DNA from: Leekyejoonella antrihumi
GTDB taxonomy: Bacteria > Actinomycetota > Actinomycetes > Actinomycetales > Dermatophilaceae
NCBI RefSeq assembly: GCF_007845645.1
Contig: NZ_VCQV01000024.1
Location: 25,383-89,382 of the forward strand
Reading direction: 5' to 3'
DNA: 64,000 nt
Both the position numbers and the translations under genes were made by a program. The notes under the pieces were generated by a model. That model was given only the letters and a program-made list of their open reading frames with translations. It was not told the origin of the DNA and ran no database searches. Shown one piece after another: positions 50,799 to 60,143 of the stretch (its first letter is position 1; each line of letters begins with the position of its first letter).

Positions 50799-51911
50799 CT
50801 AGGCCATCACCGGCGCGATCACACAGCGGTACGCGTCTTCGGCGTGGTCGATCGCGTCCCGCTCGGTCGGGAGCACCTTCGCGCGGGCCAGCGCACGTTC
50901 GTGAAGGTCGTGGGCGTATGCCGGATCGGTGGCCACGGCGCGCACCGCGGCCTGCAACGCCGCGCCGTCCCCGAATGGCACCAGGATGCCGGAGTCGTCC
51001 AGGATCGCGGCCGTTCCGCCGACCTCGGTCGCCACGACCGGGGCACCGCACACCAGCGCCTCCTGCAGCCACACCGGTTGGCCCTCCCACACCGCACTGG
51101 ACACGGCGATGTCGGTGGCGCCGAGCAGGTCGGGCACGTCCGGTCGATGCCCGAGAAGGGTCACGGGTGCACCGGTGCGGGCAATCTGCCGCTCGAGGTC
51201 CGATTGCAGCGGACCATCACCGGCAATGAACCACTGCAGGTCGGGCAGCTCCATGTGCAGCGCGGCCGCGGCCTCGACGACCAGGTCCATACGCTTCTGC
51301 GGGGCCAACCGGCCCACGGCGAACGCCATCACAGCGGGGCTGCCGAGATCGGCGCGAACCTCATCCTTCGATCGCTCCGGGTGGGACAGATCCGGGGCCG
51401 CCACCACGGCCAGCTCCGCCCGGTCGGCCCCCAGCGACCGCATCCGTGCGACGACGTCGGCGGACACCCCGAGGACTAGTGCGGCCCGCGACGCAATGAC
51501 CTTCTCCAGCGCATGGAAGACCACTCTCGCCGCGCCCGACTCCGGTGAGGCGTTGTGCAAGGTCACGATCACTGGCGTGCGGCGGCTCGCCAGAGCGGCC
51601 ATCGCGCCGGCGCGCAGCCCGTGCGCGTGCACGATGTCGGCGTCCGCGGCCTGTGACCGCAGCGTGCGCATGGTGCGCGCGTCCGTCGCCGGGTGCGGGC
51701 GTTCGGCGATCTCGGCGCGCACGATGTCCGCGCCCGTGTCTGCGAGCTGGTACCGCTCGGCCACCTGCTTCGGGCAGGCAAGCGTGACGCGATGTCCGCG
51801 CTTGGTCAGGCCTTCCGCAAGGGATCGGACATGCCGTCCGGCGCCGCCGGCCACCATCCCGACGACCAGCAGAACACGCTGCGGCGGGAGACTCTCCGGG
51901 GTGCTGTTCAT
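50799..51911 (-). CDS. Glycosyltransferase family 4 protein
   Basis: 370 residues of GT-B fold. The donor-binding half contains [20 protein letters not shown] and the EX7E-type region [20 protein letters not shown]. The acceptor half has [19 protein letters not shown] and [10 protein letters not shown] chose ATG 51911 because it overlaps the stop of an upstream minicistron (ATGA); a longer frame to 51947 would lie within the repeat. Its place after murJ and a MraY-like gene suggests a role in envelope glycoconjugates. Confidence 0.85.
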   Translation of the reverse strand: MNSTPESLPPQRVLLVVGMVAGGAGRHVRSLAEGLTKRGHRVTLACPKQVAERYQLADTGADIVRAEIAERPHPATDARTMRTLRSQAADADIVHAHGLRAGAMAALASRRTPVIVTLHNASPESGAARVVFHALEKVIASRAALVLGVSADVVARMRSLGADRAELAVVAAPDLSHPERSKDEVRADLGSPAVMAFAVGRLAPQKRMDLVVEAAAALHMELPDLQWFIAGDGPLQSDLERQIARTGAPVTLLGHRPDVPDLLGATDIAVSSAVWEGQPVWLQEALVCGAPVVATEVGGTAAILDDSGILVPFGDGAALQAAVRAVATDPAYAHDLHERALARAKVLPTERDAIDHAEDAYRCVIAPVMA

Positions 51912-52023
51912 GCGGGGTCCTCGCAAAGTAGCGAGCGTAGCGAGCAACTTTGTGGAGTGCTAGTCATGCGGGGTCCTCGCAAAGTAGCGAGCGTAGCGAG
52001 CAACTTTGTGGGGTGCTAGTCAT
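51908..52023 (-). repeat. Two tandem 56-bp palindromic repeats, each a 19-codon minicistron
   Basis: ORFs at 51964-52023 and 51908-51967 both encode [19 protein letters not shown]. The two copies differ at one base (ACC versus ACT), which is synonymous. The murJ stop, both minicistrons and the glycosyltransferase start are linked by four-base ATGA overlaps. The last 16 bp of murJ match the tail of the unit, and the first codons of the glycosyltransferase (MNSTPES) resemble its head. Confidence 0.85.
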
Positions 52024-53660
52024 GCGGGGTCCTCGCTGCGGTCGGCGGGCATCAGACGACCCAGCATCGACAGGAGTCGGCCGCCGGTCGACGGGTCGCC
52101 GATCCTTAGGACTCCGAGATAGACGAGCACGGTCACAAGCGCTGATAGTACGACCACGACCGCGCACGCGAGAAGCCCGCCCGGCTGCAGGGTCCGGCCG
52201 ACCAGCACTCCGAGCAGTGCCGCGAGCGCCCCACCGACGACACCGACGGTCAGCGTGCGGGCGGCCGGGCGCACCACGTCCGCGCCCCACTCGCGCGCCA
52301 CCAGCCACACCAGCCCAGAGCCGGCGACGGACATCCCCACCGCGCAGGACCAGCCGAGCGCCTCGAGCGTGGTCTTCGCGGAGTGCGTACCGCCGCCCAC
52401 GACGGCGAACGGCAGGCAGGCCGAGATCAGCCAGCCGAGCGCGACGAGGGCTCCGCCCTGCCAGGCCCGGCCGGCGGCATACGCGGTGCGCAGCAGCAGT
52501 GCGACGGCGCAGAATCCCGGCAGGCCAAGGGCGTATGCCGTCACGCCGGCGCCGAGGGCGCCGATCGCCGATGATCCTCCGCCGGCTCGACTCGCATCCA
52601 GTGCACCGAAGAACCCGGTGGCCGGCTCGGCCACCGCCACCAGCGTCGCGGCGCCGAGCAGCCCGGCCGCCACGACCGCCGGAAACGTCTTGCTGAAGGC
52701 CTCGTGGGTGCGCGCGACCAGGTGCGGGAAGGCCGAGGTCGCCAGCGGCACGGCCAGCACGGCGTACGGCAGCTGGTACATCGCTTGCACGTACTGGTAG
52801 ACCGGCAGCGTGCCGGTGCTTCCCCGGTGGTCGGACAGCCACGCGGTCGCCAGCACCGCGGCCTGCTGCGCCGCAAGTGCGAGGACACCCGCCCCAGCCA
52901 GGTGCAGCGCCTTGCGGCCCATGCCCGGAGGGAATCGCCAGGTCGGTCGCAGTCGCACTCCGGCCCGTGCCGTGGGCAGCAGCAGGGGAAGGCTGAGAGC
53001 CACCACACCCAGCGTGGTGCCTCCCGCCAGCGCCGTGACCGCCGCGTCCGACAAGGCACCCGGAGTGTTGCCCAGGCCGACGGCGAGCCGGCCGTAGACG
53101 GCATACGACGCAATCACCACGACGCTCGACAGCAAGGGTGCGATCGCCGCGGCCAGGAACCGCCGGTGTGCCTGCAGCACGCCGGACAAGGTGATGCCGA
53201 TGCCGTAGAGCAGGACCTGCGGCGCAAAGACCACGATCATGGTTGTGCCCAGGTCATGAGCGGCGTGCGCCGGGCAGTCCGGGCCGCCGTCGCCCATCAT
53301 GGCCGTCGCCAAGGGGTCGGCTACCGCCGCCAGGACCACCGCGAGGGGCAGCAGGATGCTCACGGCCCAGGTCAGCATCGCGGAGGCAATCTGGTCGGCC
53401 CGCCCTGGTTCGCCCGCGGCGAGGGCGCCGGCCACCAGGGGTACGACGACCGCGGCGAGCGCACCGCCCGCCGCAATCTCGTAGAGCGTGTTCGGCAACA
53501 GGTTCGCGGTCGCGTAGACCTCCCCCACACAGGTGCTGCCGACCGAGTGGGAGAAGACCAGCCAGCGCCCGAAACCCACCGCTCGTGCGACCAGCGTGAC
53601 GACCGCGATCATCCCCGCGGCGCCCGCGATCCCAGCAGTCTGCCGAGGGGTCGGGGTCAC
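52020..53660 (-). CDS. murJ: Lipid II flippase MurJ
   Basis: 546 residues with about 14 membrane helices of the MOP superfamily. The N-terminus has GRWLVFSHSVGSTCVGEVYA and LPNTLYEIAAGGALAAVVVP, the family-typical start. Transports lipid-linked peptidoglycan precursors across the membrane. GTG 53660 overlaps the upstream stop (GTGA); GTG 53672 is also in frame. The last residues SEDPA derive from a repeat tail. Confidence 0.9.
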   Translation of the reverse strand: MTPTPRQTAGIAGAAGMIAVVTLVARAVGFGRWLVFSHSVGSTCVGEVYATANLLPNTLYEIAAGGALAAVVVPLVAGALAAGEPGRADQIASAMLTWAVSILLPLAVVLAAVADPLATAMMGDGGPDCPAHAAHDLGTTMIVVFAPQVLLYGIGITLSGVLQAHRRFLAAAIAPLLSSVVVIASYAVYGRLAVGLGNTPGALSDAAVTALAGGTTLGVVALSLPLLLPTARAGVRLRPTWRFPPGMGRKALHLAGAGVLALAAQQAAVLATAWLSDHRGSTGTLPVYQYVQAMYQLPYAVLAVPLATSAFPHLVARTHEAFSKTFPAVVAAGLLGAATLVAVAEPATGFFGALDASRAGGGSSAIGALGAGVTAYALGLPGFCAVALLLRTAYAAGRAWQGGALVALGWLISACLPFAVVGGGTHSAKTTLEALGWSCAVGMSVAGSGLVWLVAREWGADVVRPAARTLTVGVVGGALAALLGVLVGRTLQPGGLLACAVVVVLSALVTVLVYLGVLRIGDPSTGGRLLSMLGRLMPADRSEDPA

Positions 53661-54433
53661 CCGCGGCCCCACGCATCCAGCCGTCGTAGCACCGGCGTGT
53701 CGGCGATGACTTGGGAGAAGCTCACCGTCTCGGACGCCAGGGTCAACGAGACGACGATGGTCAGTGCCAGGAGGCGACCGAGCCGGCCGCTGCGCTCGAC
53801 CAGGACGGCGCCGAGGACGGCCCCGATCGCGTTGGCGCCGGTGTCGCCCATCATGGATCGCCCCGCAAGGTCATCGGGCAGCGCCGCGGCCCCGGCGCCG
53901 GCCACGACGGCGGCCGGTGCGGATCCCGCCGCGGCAAGAGGTAGCCCGATCAGCGCGGCAGCCTTCAGCGCCCGGCCCGGCCGCAGGTCGAGCAGGTTGG
54001 CCAGGTTGGCACAGCCGGCGATCAGCATGCCGCCCAGCAGCGTGCGCACGACTCTGGTGTCCCGCCCATCGAGCAGGACAGCCGTCGTCAACCCGGTGGC
54101 GCCGAGGCCAAGAATCTTCAGGGTGCCGGTGGTCACCTCGCCCCGACGAAGCGCTCGCAGGTGTCCGCGTAGGCCCTTGCTGCTGCCGCTGCCCGCAACA
54201 TCGTCGAGCAGACCGACAACGCCGCCCCCTGCCACGGCCATGCCGTAGGCGGCGCCATGCGCCCCTGCGGTCGCGAGGCCGAGCACGAGTGCGGGGCCCT
54301 CGAGCAGCGTCACAGCCCGGCCGGCGTAGTTCTCGCGCGCCAGCCCCTCCGCGACTGCGGGCACCCGACCCAGCGCACTGTAGGCGGTCCGGGTCGTTGC
54401 CGCGGCCAGCGCGGCGCTTACCAGCCGTCGCAC
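53657..54433 (-). CDS. MraY/WecA-like prenyl-phosphate sugar-phosphate transferase family protein
   Basis: 258 residues, polytopic. It is shorter than MraY (about 360). GGGVVGLLDDVAGSGSSKGLRGHL carries the DD pair, ANLLDLRPGRALK the conserved NLxDxxPGRA motif, and RSMMGDTGANAIGAVLG the GDTGxN motif, so the catalytic core looks retained. GTG 54433 directly follows the steB stop. The substrate is not predictable. It probably acts with the neighbouring murJ and GT4 products on a lipid-linked precursor. Confidence 0.75.
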   Translation of the reverse strand: MRRLVSAALAAATTRTAYSALGRVPAVAEGLARENYAGRAVTLLEGPALVLGLATAGAHGAAYGMAVAGGGVVGLLDDVAGSGSSKGLRGHLRALRRGEVTTGTLKILGLGATGLTTAVLLDGRDTRVVRTLLGGMLIAGCANLANLLDLRPGRALKAAALIGLPLAAAGSAPAAVVAGAGAAALPDDLAGRSMMGDTGANAIGAVLGAVLVERSGRLGRLLALTIVVSLTLASETVSFSQVIADTPVLRRLDAWGRG

Positions 54434-55372
54434 CTATTTCCCCAGGTCCTTGGGCAGCGTGGCCGTCGCGTCGTGCGCCACGCCGTACTGGCCGGACTTG
54501 CCATGCAGCTCGTCGCGGAGCGCGAGCGCCATCGCTCCTTGCCCCATCGAGAGATCCCCGTCGTCGATGGTGCTCATCCTGGCCGCCGAATCCGGCGTGC
54601 GACGCAGCGCGGTCACCAAGGCGTCGGGTGTGCTCGGGTCGTCGCCCACGTCTCCGGCGGACACGCCGACAACGGCGTTCACGCTCGCACCGACCGCAGC
54701 CACCAAGTTGGTCCAGGCCGTGATGGCGTCGCCGTTGTTGTTGCCGGCGCTCATCGGCGACCACAGGACCACGACCGCTGACGCGCCCGCGGGGCGCGCC
54801 GGGTGCACGCTGATCACCTGGTCCTTGACCAACTGCGGCAGGACACCGGCAGCGCTCGCAGTGCTCTTCTGGGGACTGCCCCCGGCCACCGCCTTGCCCA
54901 GCACCGTGCCCGGAAGCCGATCCGCGGAGGTGTCCGACGAGTCGATGTGCAGGGCAGTGGCAAGCCCAGGGATGCCCTCCTTGCTGCTGAAGCCGGCGGC
55001 GGCCCAGTCCTTGGACAGGTAGCTGGTCGAGGCCACGCTGCCGCCGGCCGTCTTGACCGTCGTGGTGGTGGACCGCACCAGCGCGTCATCGGTGCCGGGA
55101 AGGACCACAATGGCGACGGACTTGTGGATGAGGGATCCGGTCACCACCGTTGGCAGCACGGCGCCGATGTAGGCGTCGCGCTGCTTGGTGGCGGCAGCAG
55201 ACTGGCTCGCCTGACCACGCAGGGTGTTCTTCTCGGACCGCAGCTGGGTCACCTGCGCGTTCAGGGAGTCACCGACCTGACCGCGCAACGAGAAACCTCC
55301 TATGACGATACCGATCGCCAGTGCCAGGAAAACGGCGACAAGCGACACGATGTGATAGCGAAAATCGATCAC
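54434..55372 (-). CDS. steB: MctB/SteB-type membrane protein
   Basis: 312 residues from GTG 55372, which overlaps the steA stop (GTGA). The N-terminal DFRYHIVSLVAVFLALAIGI is the signature opening of this actinobacterial family, giving one membrane helix (about 3-24). A coiled-coil stretch follows (about 35-65), then a secreted domain. The M. tuberculosis homologue is described as copper transporter MctB, and the Corynebacterium one as SteB, partner of SteA in cell separation. Confidence 0.85.
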   Translation of the reverse strand: MIDFRYHIVSLVAVFLALAIGIVIGGFSLRGQVGDSLNAQVTQLRSEKNTLRGQASQSAAATKQRDAYIGAVLPTVVTGSLIHKSVAIVVLPGTDDALVRSTTTTVKTAGGSVASTSYLSKDWAAAGFSSKEGIPGLATALHIDSSDTSADRLPGTVLGKAVAGGSPQKSTASAAGVLPQLVKDQVISVHPARPAGASAVVVLWSPMSAGNNNGDAITAWTNLVAAVGASVNAVVGVSAGDVGDDPSTPDALVTALRRTPDSAARMSTIDDGDLSMGQGAMALALRDELHGKSGQYGVAHDATATLPKDLGK

Positions 55373-56559
55373 GAAAACACCCCGACGATCCACGACCAGA
55401 GGTCATCCCAACGAGACAACAGCACTTGCAGGGCCGCCGACCCACCCGGGGTGGCGGCCATGGTGACCACAAGCGCGGCCAGTCCGACGCCCAGCAGAAG
55501 CAGCAGCCACGGTCCGCCGATTCTCGAGCGGTAGAGCTGGCTGACACCCTTGGCATCCACGAGTTTCCCACCGACTCGCAGACGAGTGAGGAAGGTGCTC
55601 GCCATGCCGGCGCGGCCCTTGTCCAAGAACTCGATCAGGGTCACGTGCGTGCCGACGGCGACGATGAGGGTCGCCCCTTCTGCATCGGCCAGCAGCATGG
55701 CGATGTCCTCACTCGTCCCCGTCGCCGGAAACACCACCGCGTCCTTGATCCCGAGGCTCTCGACGCGCTCCAGGCCCGGGGCGCGACCGTCGCGGTAGGC
55801 GTGCACGACGATCTCGGCTCCGCACCGGAGGGTGTCATCGCTGACCGAGTCCATGTCCCCGACAATCAGGTGCGGCCGGTAGCCGGCCTCCACGAGCGCG
55901 TCGGCTCCCCCGTCGACCCCGATGAGCACCGGCTTGTAGTCGCGGATGAACGGCCGCAGCGTCTGCAGATCTTCCTTGTAGTGGTAGCCGCGCACCACGA
56001 TGAGGACATGACGGCCATCGATCTGCGTCCGCACGCTCGGCACACCCACGTCGCCCAGCAGCAGCTCGCGCTCCTGGCGCAGGTACTCCATGGTGTTGTT
56101 CGCGAACGCCTCGATCTGGATGGCGAGACCCGCGCGCGCCTCCTCCATCGCCGCCTCGACGGCAGCAGCGTCCAGCAGCGCACCGTGAGCCACGGCCTGA
56201 CCGGCAACCAGCAACGAGCCACCGTCGACCGTGGCGTGCTGCCCTTCGGTGACCGCCGTCATCACGGTGTCTCCGACGGCGTCAACCAACGGCACACCGG
56301 CCGCCACGAGTATCCCGGGTCCCAGGTTGGGGTAGCGCCCACTCGTGGACGGTGCCGCATTGATGACCGCAGCCGGCTGGCAGGCGACCAGCGCCTCGGC
56401 ACTGACCCGGTCCAGGTCGCGGTGGTTGATGACCGCGATGTCGCCCGGGCGCAGTCTCTTGGTGAGGTTCTTGGTGCGTGCGTCTATCCGCACGATCCCG
56501 CCGATCCGGGCATCACGGCCCCGGGGGCGGCGCCAGATCGAGGTCCTCACACTGCTCAT
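55369..56559 (-). CDS. steA: SteA, putative cytokinetic-ring protein
   Basis: 396 residues. A thiamin-pyrophosphokinase-like centre is recognisable by VLIGVDGGADALVEAG and LIVGDMDSVSDDTL. A membrane helix lies near the C-terminus (WLLLLLGVGLAALVVTMAA, about 350-370). The N-terminal DARTKNLTKRLRPGDIAVINHRD is family-typical. The gene sits between recN and steB, as in mycobacteria and corynebacteria, with ATGA and GTGA overlaps on both sides. Confidence 0.88.
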   Translation of the reverse strand: MSSVRTSIWRRPRGRDARIGGIVRIDARTKNLTKRLRPGDIAVINHRDLDRVSAEALVACQPAAVINAAPSTSGRYPNLGPGILVAAGVPLVDAVGDTVMTAVTEGQHATVDGGSLLVAGQAVAHGALLDAAAVEAAMEEARAGLAIQIEAFANNTMEYLRQERELLLGDVGVPSVRTQIDGRHVLIVVRGYHYKEDLQTLRPFIRDYKPVLIGVDGGADALVEAGYRPHLIVGDMDSVSDDTLRCGAEIVVHAYRDGRAPGLERVESLGIKDAVVFPATGTSEDIAMLLADAEGATLIVAVGTHVTLIEFLDKGRAGMASTFLTRLRVGGKLVDAKGVSQLYRSRIGGPWLLLLLGVGLAALVVTMAATPGGSAALQVLLSRWDDLWSWIVGVFS

Positions 56560-58253
56560 CGTGCCAGTTGCATGAGTTCCTCCGCATGCGAGCGCGCGGC
56601 GGCGCTGTCGCTCACCCCGCCGAGCATGCGTGCGAGCTCGTTGCGCCGGTCGTCACCATCGACGACCGCGACGTCACTCAGACCGATGTGACCGTCGCTG
56701 TGCTTGCGCACGACCAGGTGCCGGTCGCCGTAGGCCGCAACCTGGGCCAAGTGGGTCACGACGATCACCTGCGCGTGCTTCGCGAGCGCCTGCAGCCGAG
56801 CGCCGACGTCCAAGGCTGCGGCACCGCCTACGCCCGCGTCCACCTCGTCGAATACGAACGTCGGCATCTGGCCACCGGCCGTGACGACCTCGAGGGCGAG
56901 CATCACCCGAGACAGCTCACCTCCGGACGCACCCTTGGCGATGGTTCGGGCGGTCGCTCCCTTGCTGGCGGCGAAGACGATCTCGACCTCATCGCAACCG
57001 TGTGGGCCGTAGCGCCCCGGGGTGGGCCGCACGTTGACTTCGATCCGCGCGGATCCCAGCGCCAGGTGTGCAAGCTCCTTGGTGACGGCTCGGGCCAGCT
57101 TTCCGGCAGCCTTCTCCCGAGCCTCGGTGAGGTGGCCGCTCGCTTCCTTCAGCGCGACATCGAGGGTGGACACCCGCTGGGTCAGCTCGGCGATCCGGTC
57201 GTCGGATCCGGCCAGCACGTCGACCTGCGCGGCGGCGTCCTTGGCCCACCCGAGCACGTCGTCGATCGAGGCGCCGTACTTGCGCATGACCCCCGCAAGC
57301 TCGGCGCGGCGGTCCTGCAGCGTGGCCAGGCGGGCCGGATCCACCTCGAGGTCGGCGAGGTAGGACGACAGGTCTCCGGCCACGTCCGCCGCCAGGATCC
57401 CGATCTCCTTCAGCCGCAGGTCGAGGGCCTCGAGAGTCGGGTCATGACCGGTCAGACCCGCCATCCCCTGGCGTGACCTGGCGATCAGCTCCGCGACGGA
57501 GACACTCTCGTCCGGTGCCTCCTCGTCACCGACCAGCGCGCGGTGCGCGACGGCGGCGCCCTCACGCAGGCCGTCGGCATGCGCCAGCCGGTCCACCTCG
57601 GTCGCCGTCGTCTCGTCCTCGCCGGGCCGCGGGTCGACCCGCTCGATCTCGGTGAGGCCCGCGGTCAGCAGGTCGAGTCGCTGCGCTCGTTCGCGTGACT
57701 GCTGCGTCAGCTCGTCCAGTTCGGTCCGGCACGCGGACCATTCGTCATGCACGTCGCGATAGGCGCACGCCGCCGCCTGCAGCGGCCGACCGCCGAAGTC
57801 GTCGAGCACGACACGGTGCTGCTCGGGCCGTTGCAGTCTCCACTGGTCGGCCTGGCCGTGCACCGCCACGAGGTGCTCGCCGAGCTCGGCGAGCACGCCC
57901 ACGGGCGCGGATCGACCACCGATGTGGGCACGGGAGCGGCCTCGCTCGGCGATGCTGCGGGCCAGCACCAGTCCGTCACGGGCGGCTTCTTCCTCATCGG
58001 CTCCTGCCTCGCCGGCGCGCATCAGGGCGGGGTGCCCAGACGGCAGATCCACGATCCCTTCGACCAGCGCCCGGTTGCTGCCGGAGCGCACCAGGGCGGG
58101 GTCCGCCCTTCCGCCGAGCAGGAGCCCGAGGCCCTGCACGACCATCGTCTTGCCCGCGCCGGTCTCGCCGGTCACGACGTTCAGCCCGTCCGAGAGCTCG
58201 AGAAGTGCGTCGTCGATCACCCCGAGGCCCCGTATGCGGATCTCGCGCAGCAT
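56556..58253 (-). CDS. recN: DNA repair protein RecN
   Basis: 565 residues of SMC-like architecture. The N-terminal Walker A is VVTGETGAGKTMVVQGLG. A coiled-coil middle spans roughly 150-360. The C-terminal signature GASGGELSRVMLALEV precedes Walker B in FVFDEVDAGVGGAAA. RecN acts at double-strand breaks. Six bases separate it from nadK, and its stop overlaps steA. Confidence 0.95.
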   Translation of the reverse strand: MLREIRIRGLGVIDDALLELSDGLNVVTGETGAGKTMVVQGLGLLLGGRADPALVRSGSNRALVEGIVDLPSGHPALMRAGEAGADEEEAARDGLVLARSIAERGRSRAHIGGRSAPVGVLAELGEHLVAVHGQADQWRLQRPEQHRVVLDDFGGRPLQAAACAYRDVHDEWSACRTELDELTQQSRERAQRLDLLTAGLTEIERVDPRPGEDETTATEVDRLAHADGLREGAAVAHRALVGDEEAPDESVSVAELIARSRQGMAGLTGHDPTLEALDLRLKEIGILAADVAGDLSSYLADLEVDPARLATLQDRRAELAGVMRKYGASIDDVLGWAKDAAAQVDVLAGSDDRIAELTQRVSTLDVALKEASGHLTEAREKAAGKLARAVTKELAHLALGSARIEVNVRPTPGRYGPHGCDEVEIVFAASKGATARTIAKGASGGELSRVMLALEVVTAGGQMPTFVFDEVDAGVGGAAALDVGARLQALAKHAQVIVVTHLAQVAAYGDRHLVVRKHSDGHIGLSDVAVVDGDDRRNELARMLGGVSDSAAARSHAEELMQLAR

Positions 58254-58259
58254 GCGCGG

Positions 58260-59177
58260 CTACTCCTGGCCCAGGCGTGGCGGATTCGTGCCGCGCCAAC
58301 CCGACACCGACAGGTCGAACTTCGCCACCAGGCGACCGCTGAAAGGCGCCGACGTCAGTCGCGCGAGCCGGACCGGTAGGTCGCTTCGTCGCACATCGAT
58401 GCGGGCCCCGGGGGGCAGATCGGTGGTCCGACGACCGTCGCACCAGAGCACGCCGCCGCCTCCGTCACCGTGTGGCACCAGGCCTACGGCGATCTGTGCG
58501 TCGTGGCCCAGAACCAGGGGGCGGGCGAACAGCGCGTGCGCCGAGATGGGCACCAGCAGCAGGGCGGCGACGCCGGGCCAGACGACCGGGCCCCCCGCGG
58601 AGAACGCGTAGGCAGTGGAGCCGGTGGGTGTCGCCATGATGACGCCGTCGCAGGCCCAGGTCGACAGCGGGCGCCCGTCGATCTCGACGATGACACTGAC
58701 CATGCGCTCGCGCGCCGCCTTCTCGACGGTCGCCTCGTTGAGGGCCCAGCTCGACCAGATCGCTCGCCCGTCGAGGGAGACCTCCACTTCCAGCGTCTCG
58801 CGCTCCTCGACCGTCCAGGACCGCTCGACGATCTTGTCGACGGTGATGTGGATGTCGTCCCGCTCGGCCTCTGCGAGGAACCCGACATGTCCGAGGTTGA
58901 TGCCCAGCAACGGCACCCCACTCGGGCGCCCGAGCTCGGCGCCGCGCAGGATGGTGCCATCACCGCCGAGCACCACCACCAGCTCGCAGCCGTCAGCAGG
59001 GTCTCGCGGGTCCACCACTACGACGTTCGGCTGCTCGGCGATACCGAACGACTGCAGCTCCTCCGGCATTCCGGCGACCTGGATGTCGTGCCGGGCAAGG
59101 TCGGTGACCAGGGCCGCGGCCACCTCCAGCGCCTCGGGCCGACCCGGGTGGCCGACCAGCAGGATCCGCCGGCTCAT
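58260..59177 (-). CDS. nadK: NAD kinase
   Basis: Phosphorylates NAD to NADP. 305 residues. VVVLGGDGTILRGAE holds the GGDG motif near residue 72, and LGINLGHVGFLAE and ATPTGSTAYAFSAGGPVV are the other family signatures. Its ATG overlaps the stop of the second of two minicistrons that separate it from tlyA. The last twenty residues have low similarity to what I know of the family. Confidence 0.94.
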   Translation of the reverse strand: MSRRILLVGHPGRPEALEVAAALVTDLARHDIQVAGMPEELQSFGIAEQPNVVVVDPRDPADGCELVVVLGGDGTILRGAELGRPSGVPLLGINLGHVGFLAEAERDDIHITVDKIVERSWTVEERETLEVEVSLDGRAIWSSWALNEATVEKAARERMVSVIVEIDGRPLSTWACDGVIMATPTGSTAYAFSAGGPVVWPGVAALLLVPISAHALFARPLVLGHDAQIAVGLVPHGDGGGGVLWCDGRRTTDLPPGARIDVRRSDLPVRLARLTSAPFSGRLVAKFDLSVSGWRGTNPPRLGQE

Positions 59178-59283
59178 GCGGGGTCCCCGCGAAGTACCGA
59201 GCGGCAGCGAGGACTTCGTGGGGTGCTCATGCGGGGTCCCCGCGAAGTACCGAGCGGCAGCGAGGACTTCGTGGGGTGCTCAT
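59174..59283 (-). repeat. Two tandem 53-bp palindromic repeats, each an 18-codon minicistron
   Basis: ORFs at 59227-59283 and 59174-59230 are identical and encode MSTPRSPRCRSVLRGDPA. tlyA, both minicistrons and nadK are joined by ATGA overlaps. A third, partial unit forms the end of tlyA: its last residues SVLRGDPA equal those of the minicistron, and 27 bp are identical. The arms CCCCACGAAGT and ACTTCGCGGGG can fold with one mismatch. Confidence 0.85.
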
Positions 59284-60143
59284 GCGGGGTCCCCGCGAAG
59301 TACCGAGTCAAGAAAGGTGTCCACGCCCGCCATCTTGCCGGTCGGCATATGCCGCGCCCACAGCAGGTACTCCCGGTTGCCCGTGCCGCCCACGATCGGG
59401 CTGGTGGTAATCCCGTGCACCGAAAGCCCGCACTGGCCGGTTGCCTCCAGCACGGAAGCAAGTGCCCGGTGCCGTTGCTGCGGCGAGCGGACGACCCCAC
59501 CGTGACCCAGGTGTTCCCGGCCGACCTCGAACTGCGGCTTGACCAGCGCGAGCAGATGGCCGCCCGGCTGGGTGAGTGCCGCGAGGCGGCCCATCACGAG
59601 CGTGAGAGAGATGAAGCTCAGGTCGGTCACGACCACCGGCGCCGGCTCGACCTCCAGCACGCTCCGACCGGGGTGGACCCCGGGGACGACGGGCCGCGGC
59701 CGTGAGTCACCCGGCACGACCACGTCCCGGATACTGATGCCTGACAGGTCCGAGACGCGGGGATCGTCGCGCACCGGCGCCGCCAGCTGGCCGTGGCCGA
59801 CATCGATCGCCATGACGTGGCTCGCGCCCCGGTGCAGCAGCACCTGGGTGAAGCCACCCGTCGACGCCCCGACGTCCACGCAGCGCAGCCCCTGCGGGTC
59901 CACGTCGGGAAACGCGTCCAACGCGGCGAGGAGCTTGTAGGCGGCGCGGCCCACCCACGGGTCCTGCTCGCCCGACACGCAGAGCGCCTGGTCGGCACGC
60001 ACCGGCATCGCGGGCTTGCTGACGGTCACGCCCTCGAGCACGACCCGGCCGCTGCGCACCAGCTCGTGCGCCACGGCTCGCGACCGCGCCAGGCCCCTGG
60101 TCACGAGCTCCTGGTCGACCCGCTGTGTCCGGCCCGCCGTCAC
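59280..60143 (-). CDS. tlyA: TlyA family RNA methyltransferase
   Basis: 287 residues. An S4 RNA-binding domain (about 7-65: RVDQELVTRGLARSRAVAHE) precedes an FtsJ-like methyltransferase domain with the SAM motif VDVGASTGGFTQVLLHRGA and VVVTDLSFISL. In mycobacteria TlyA 2'-O-methylates 16S and 23S rRNA. GTG 60143 overlaps the upstream gene. The final eight residues come from a repeat element, so the native C-terminus has been replaced. Confidence 0.92.
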   Translation of the reverse strand: MTAGRTQRVDQELVTRGLARSRAVAHELVRSGRVVLEGVTVSKPAMPVRADQALCVSGEQDPWVGRAAYKLLAALDAFPDVDPQGLRCVDVGASTGGFTQVLLHRGASHVMAIDVGHGQLAAPVRDDPRVSDLSGISIRDVVVPGDSRPRPVVPGVHPGRSVLEVEPAPVVVTDLSFISLTLVMGRLAALTQPGGHLLALVKPQFEVGREHLGHGGVVRSPQQRHRALASVLEATGQCGLSVHGITTSPIVGGTGNREYLLWARHMPTGKMAGVDTFLDSVLRGDPA

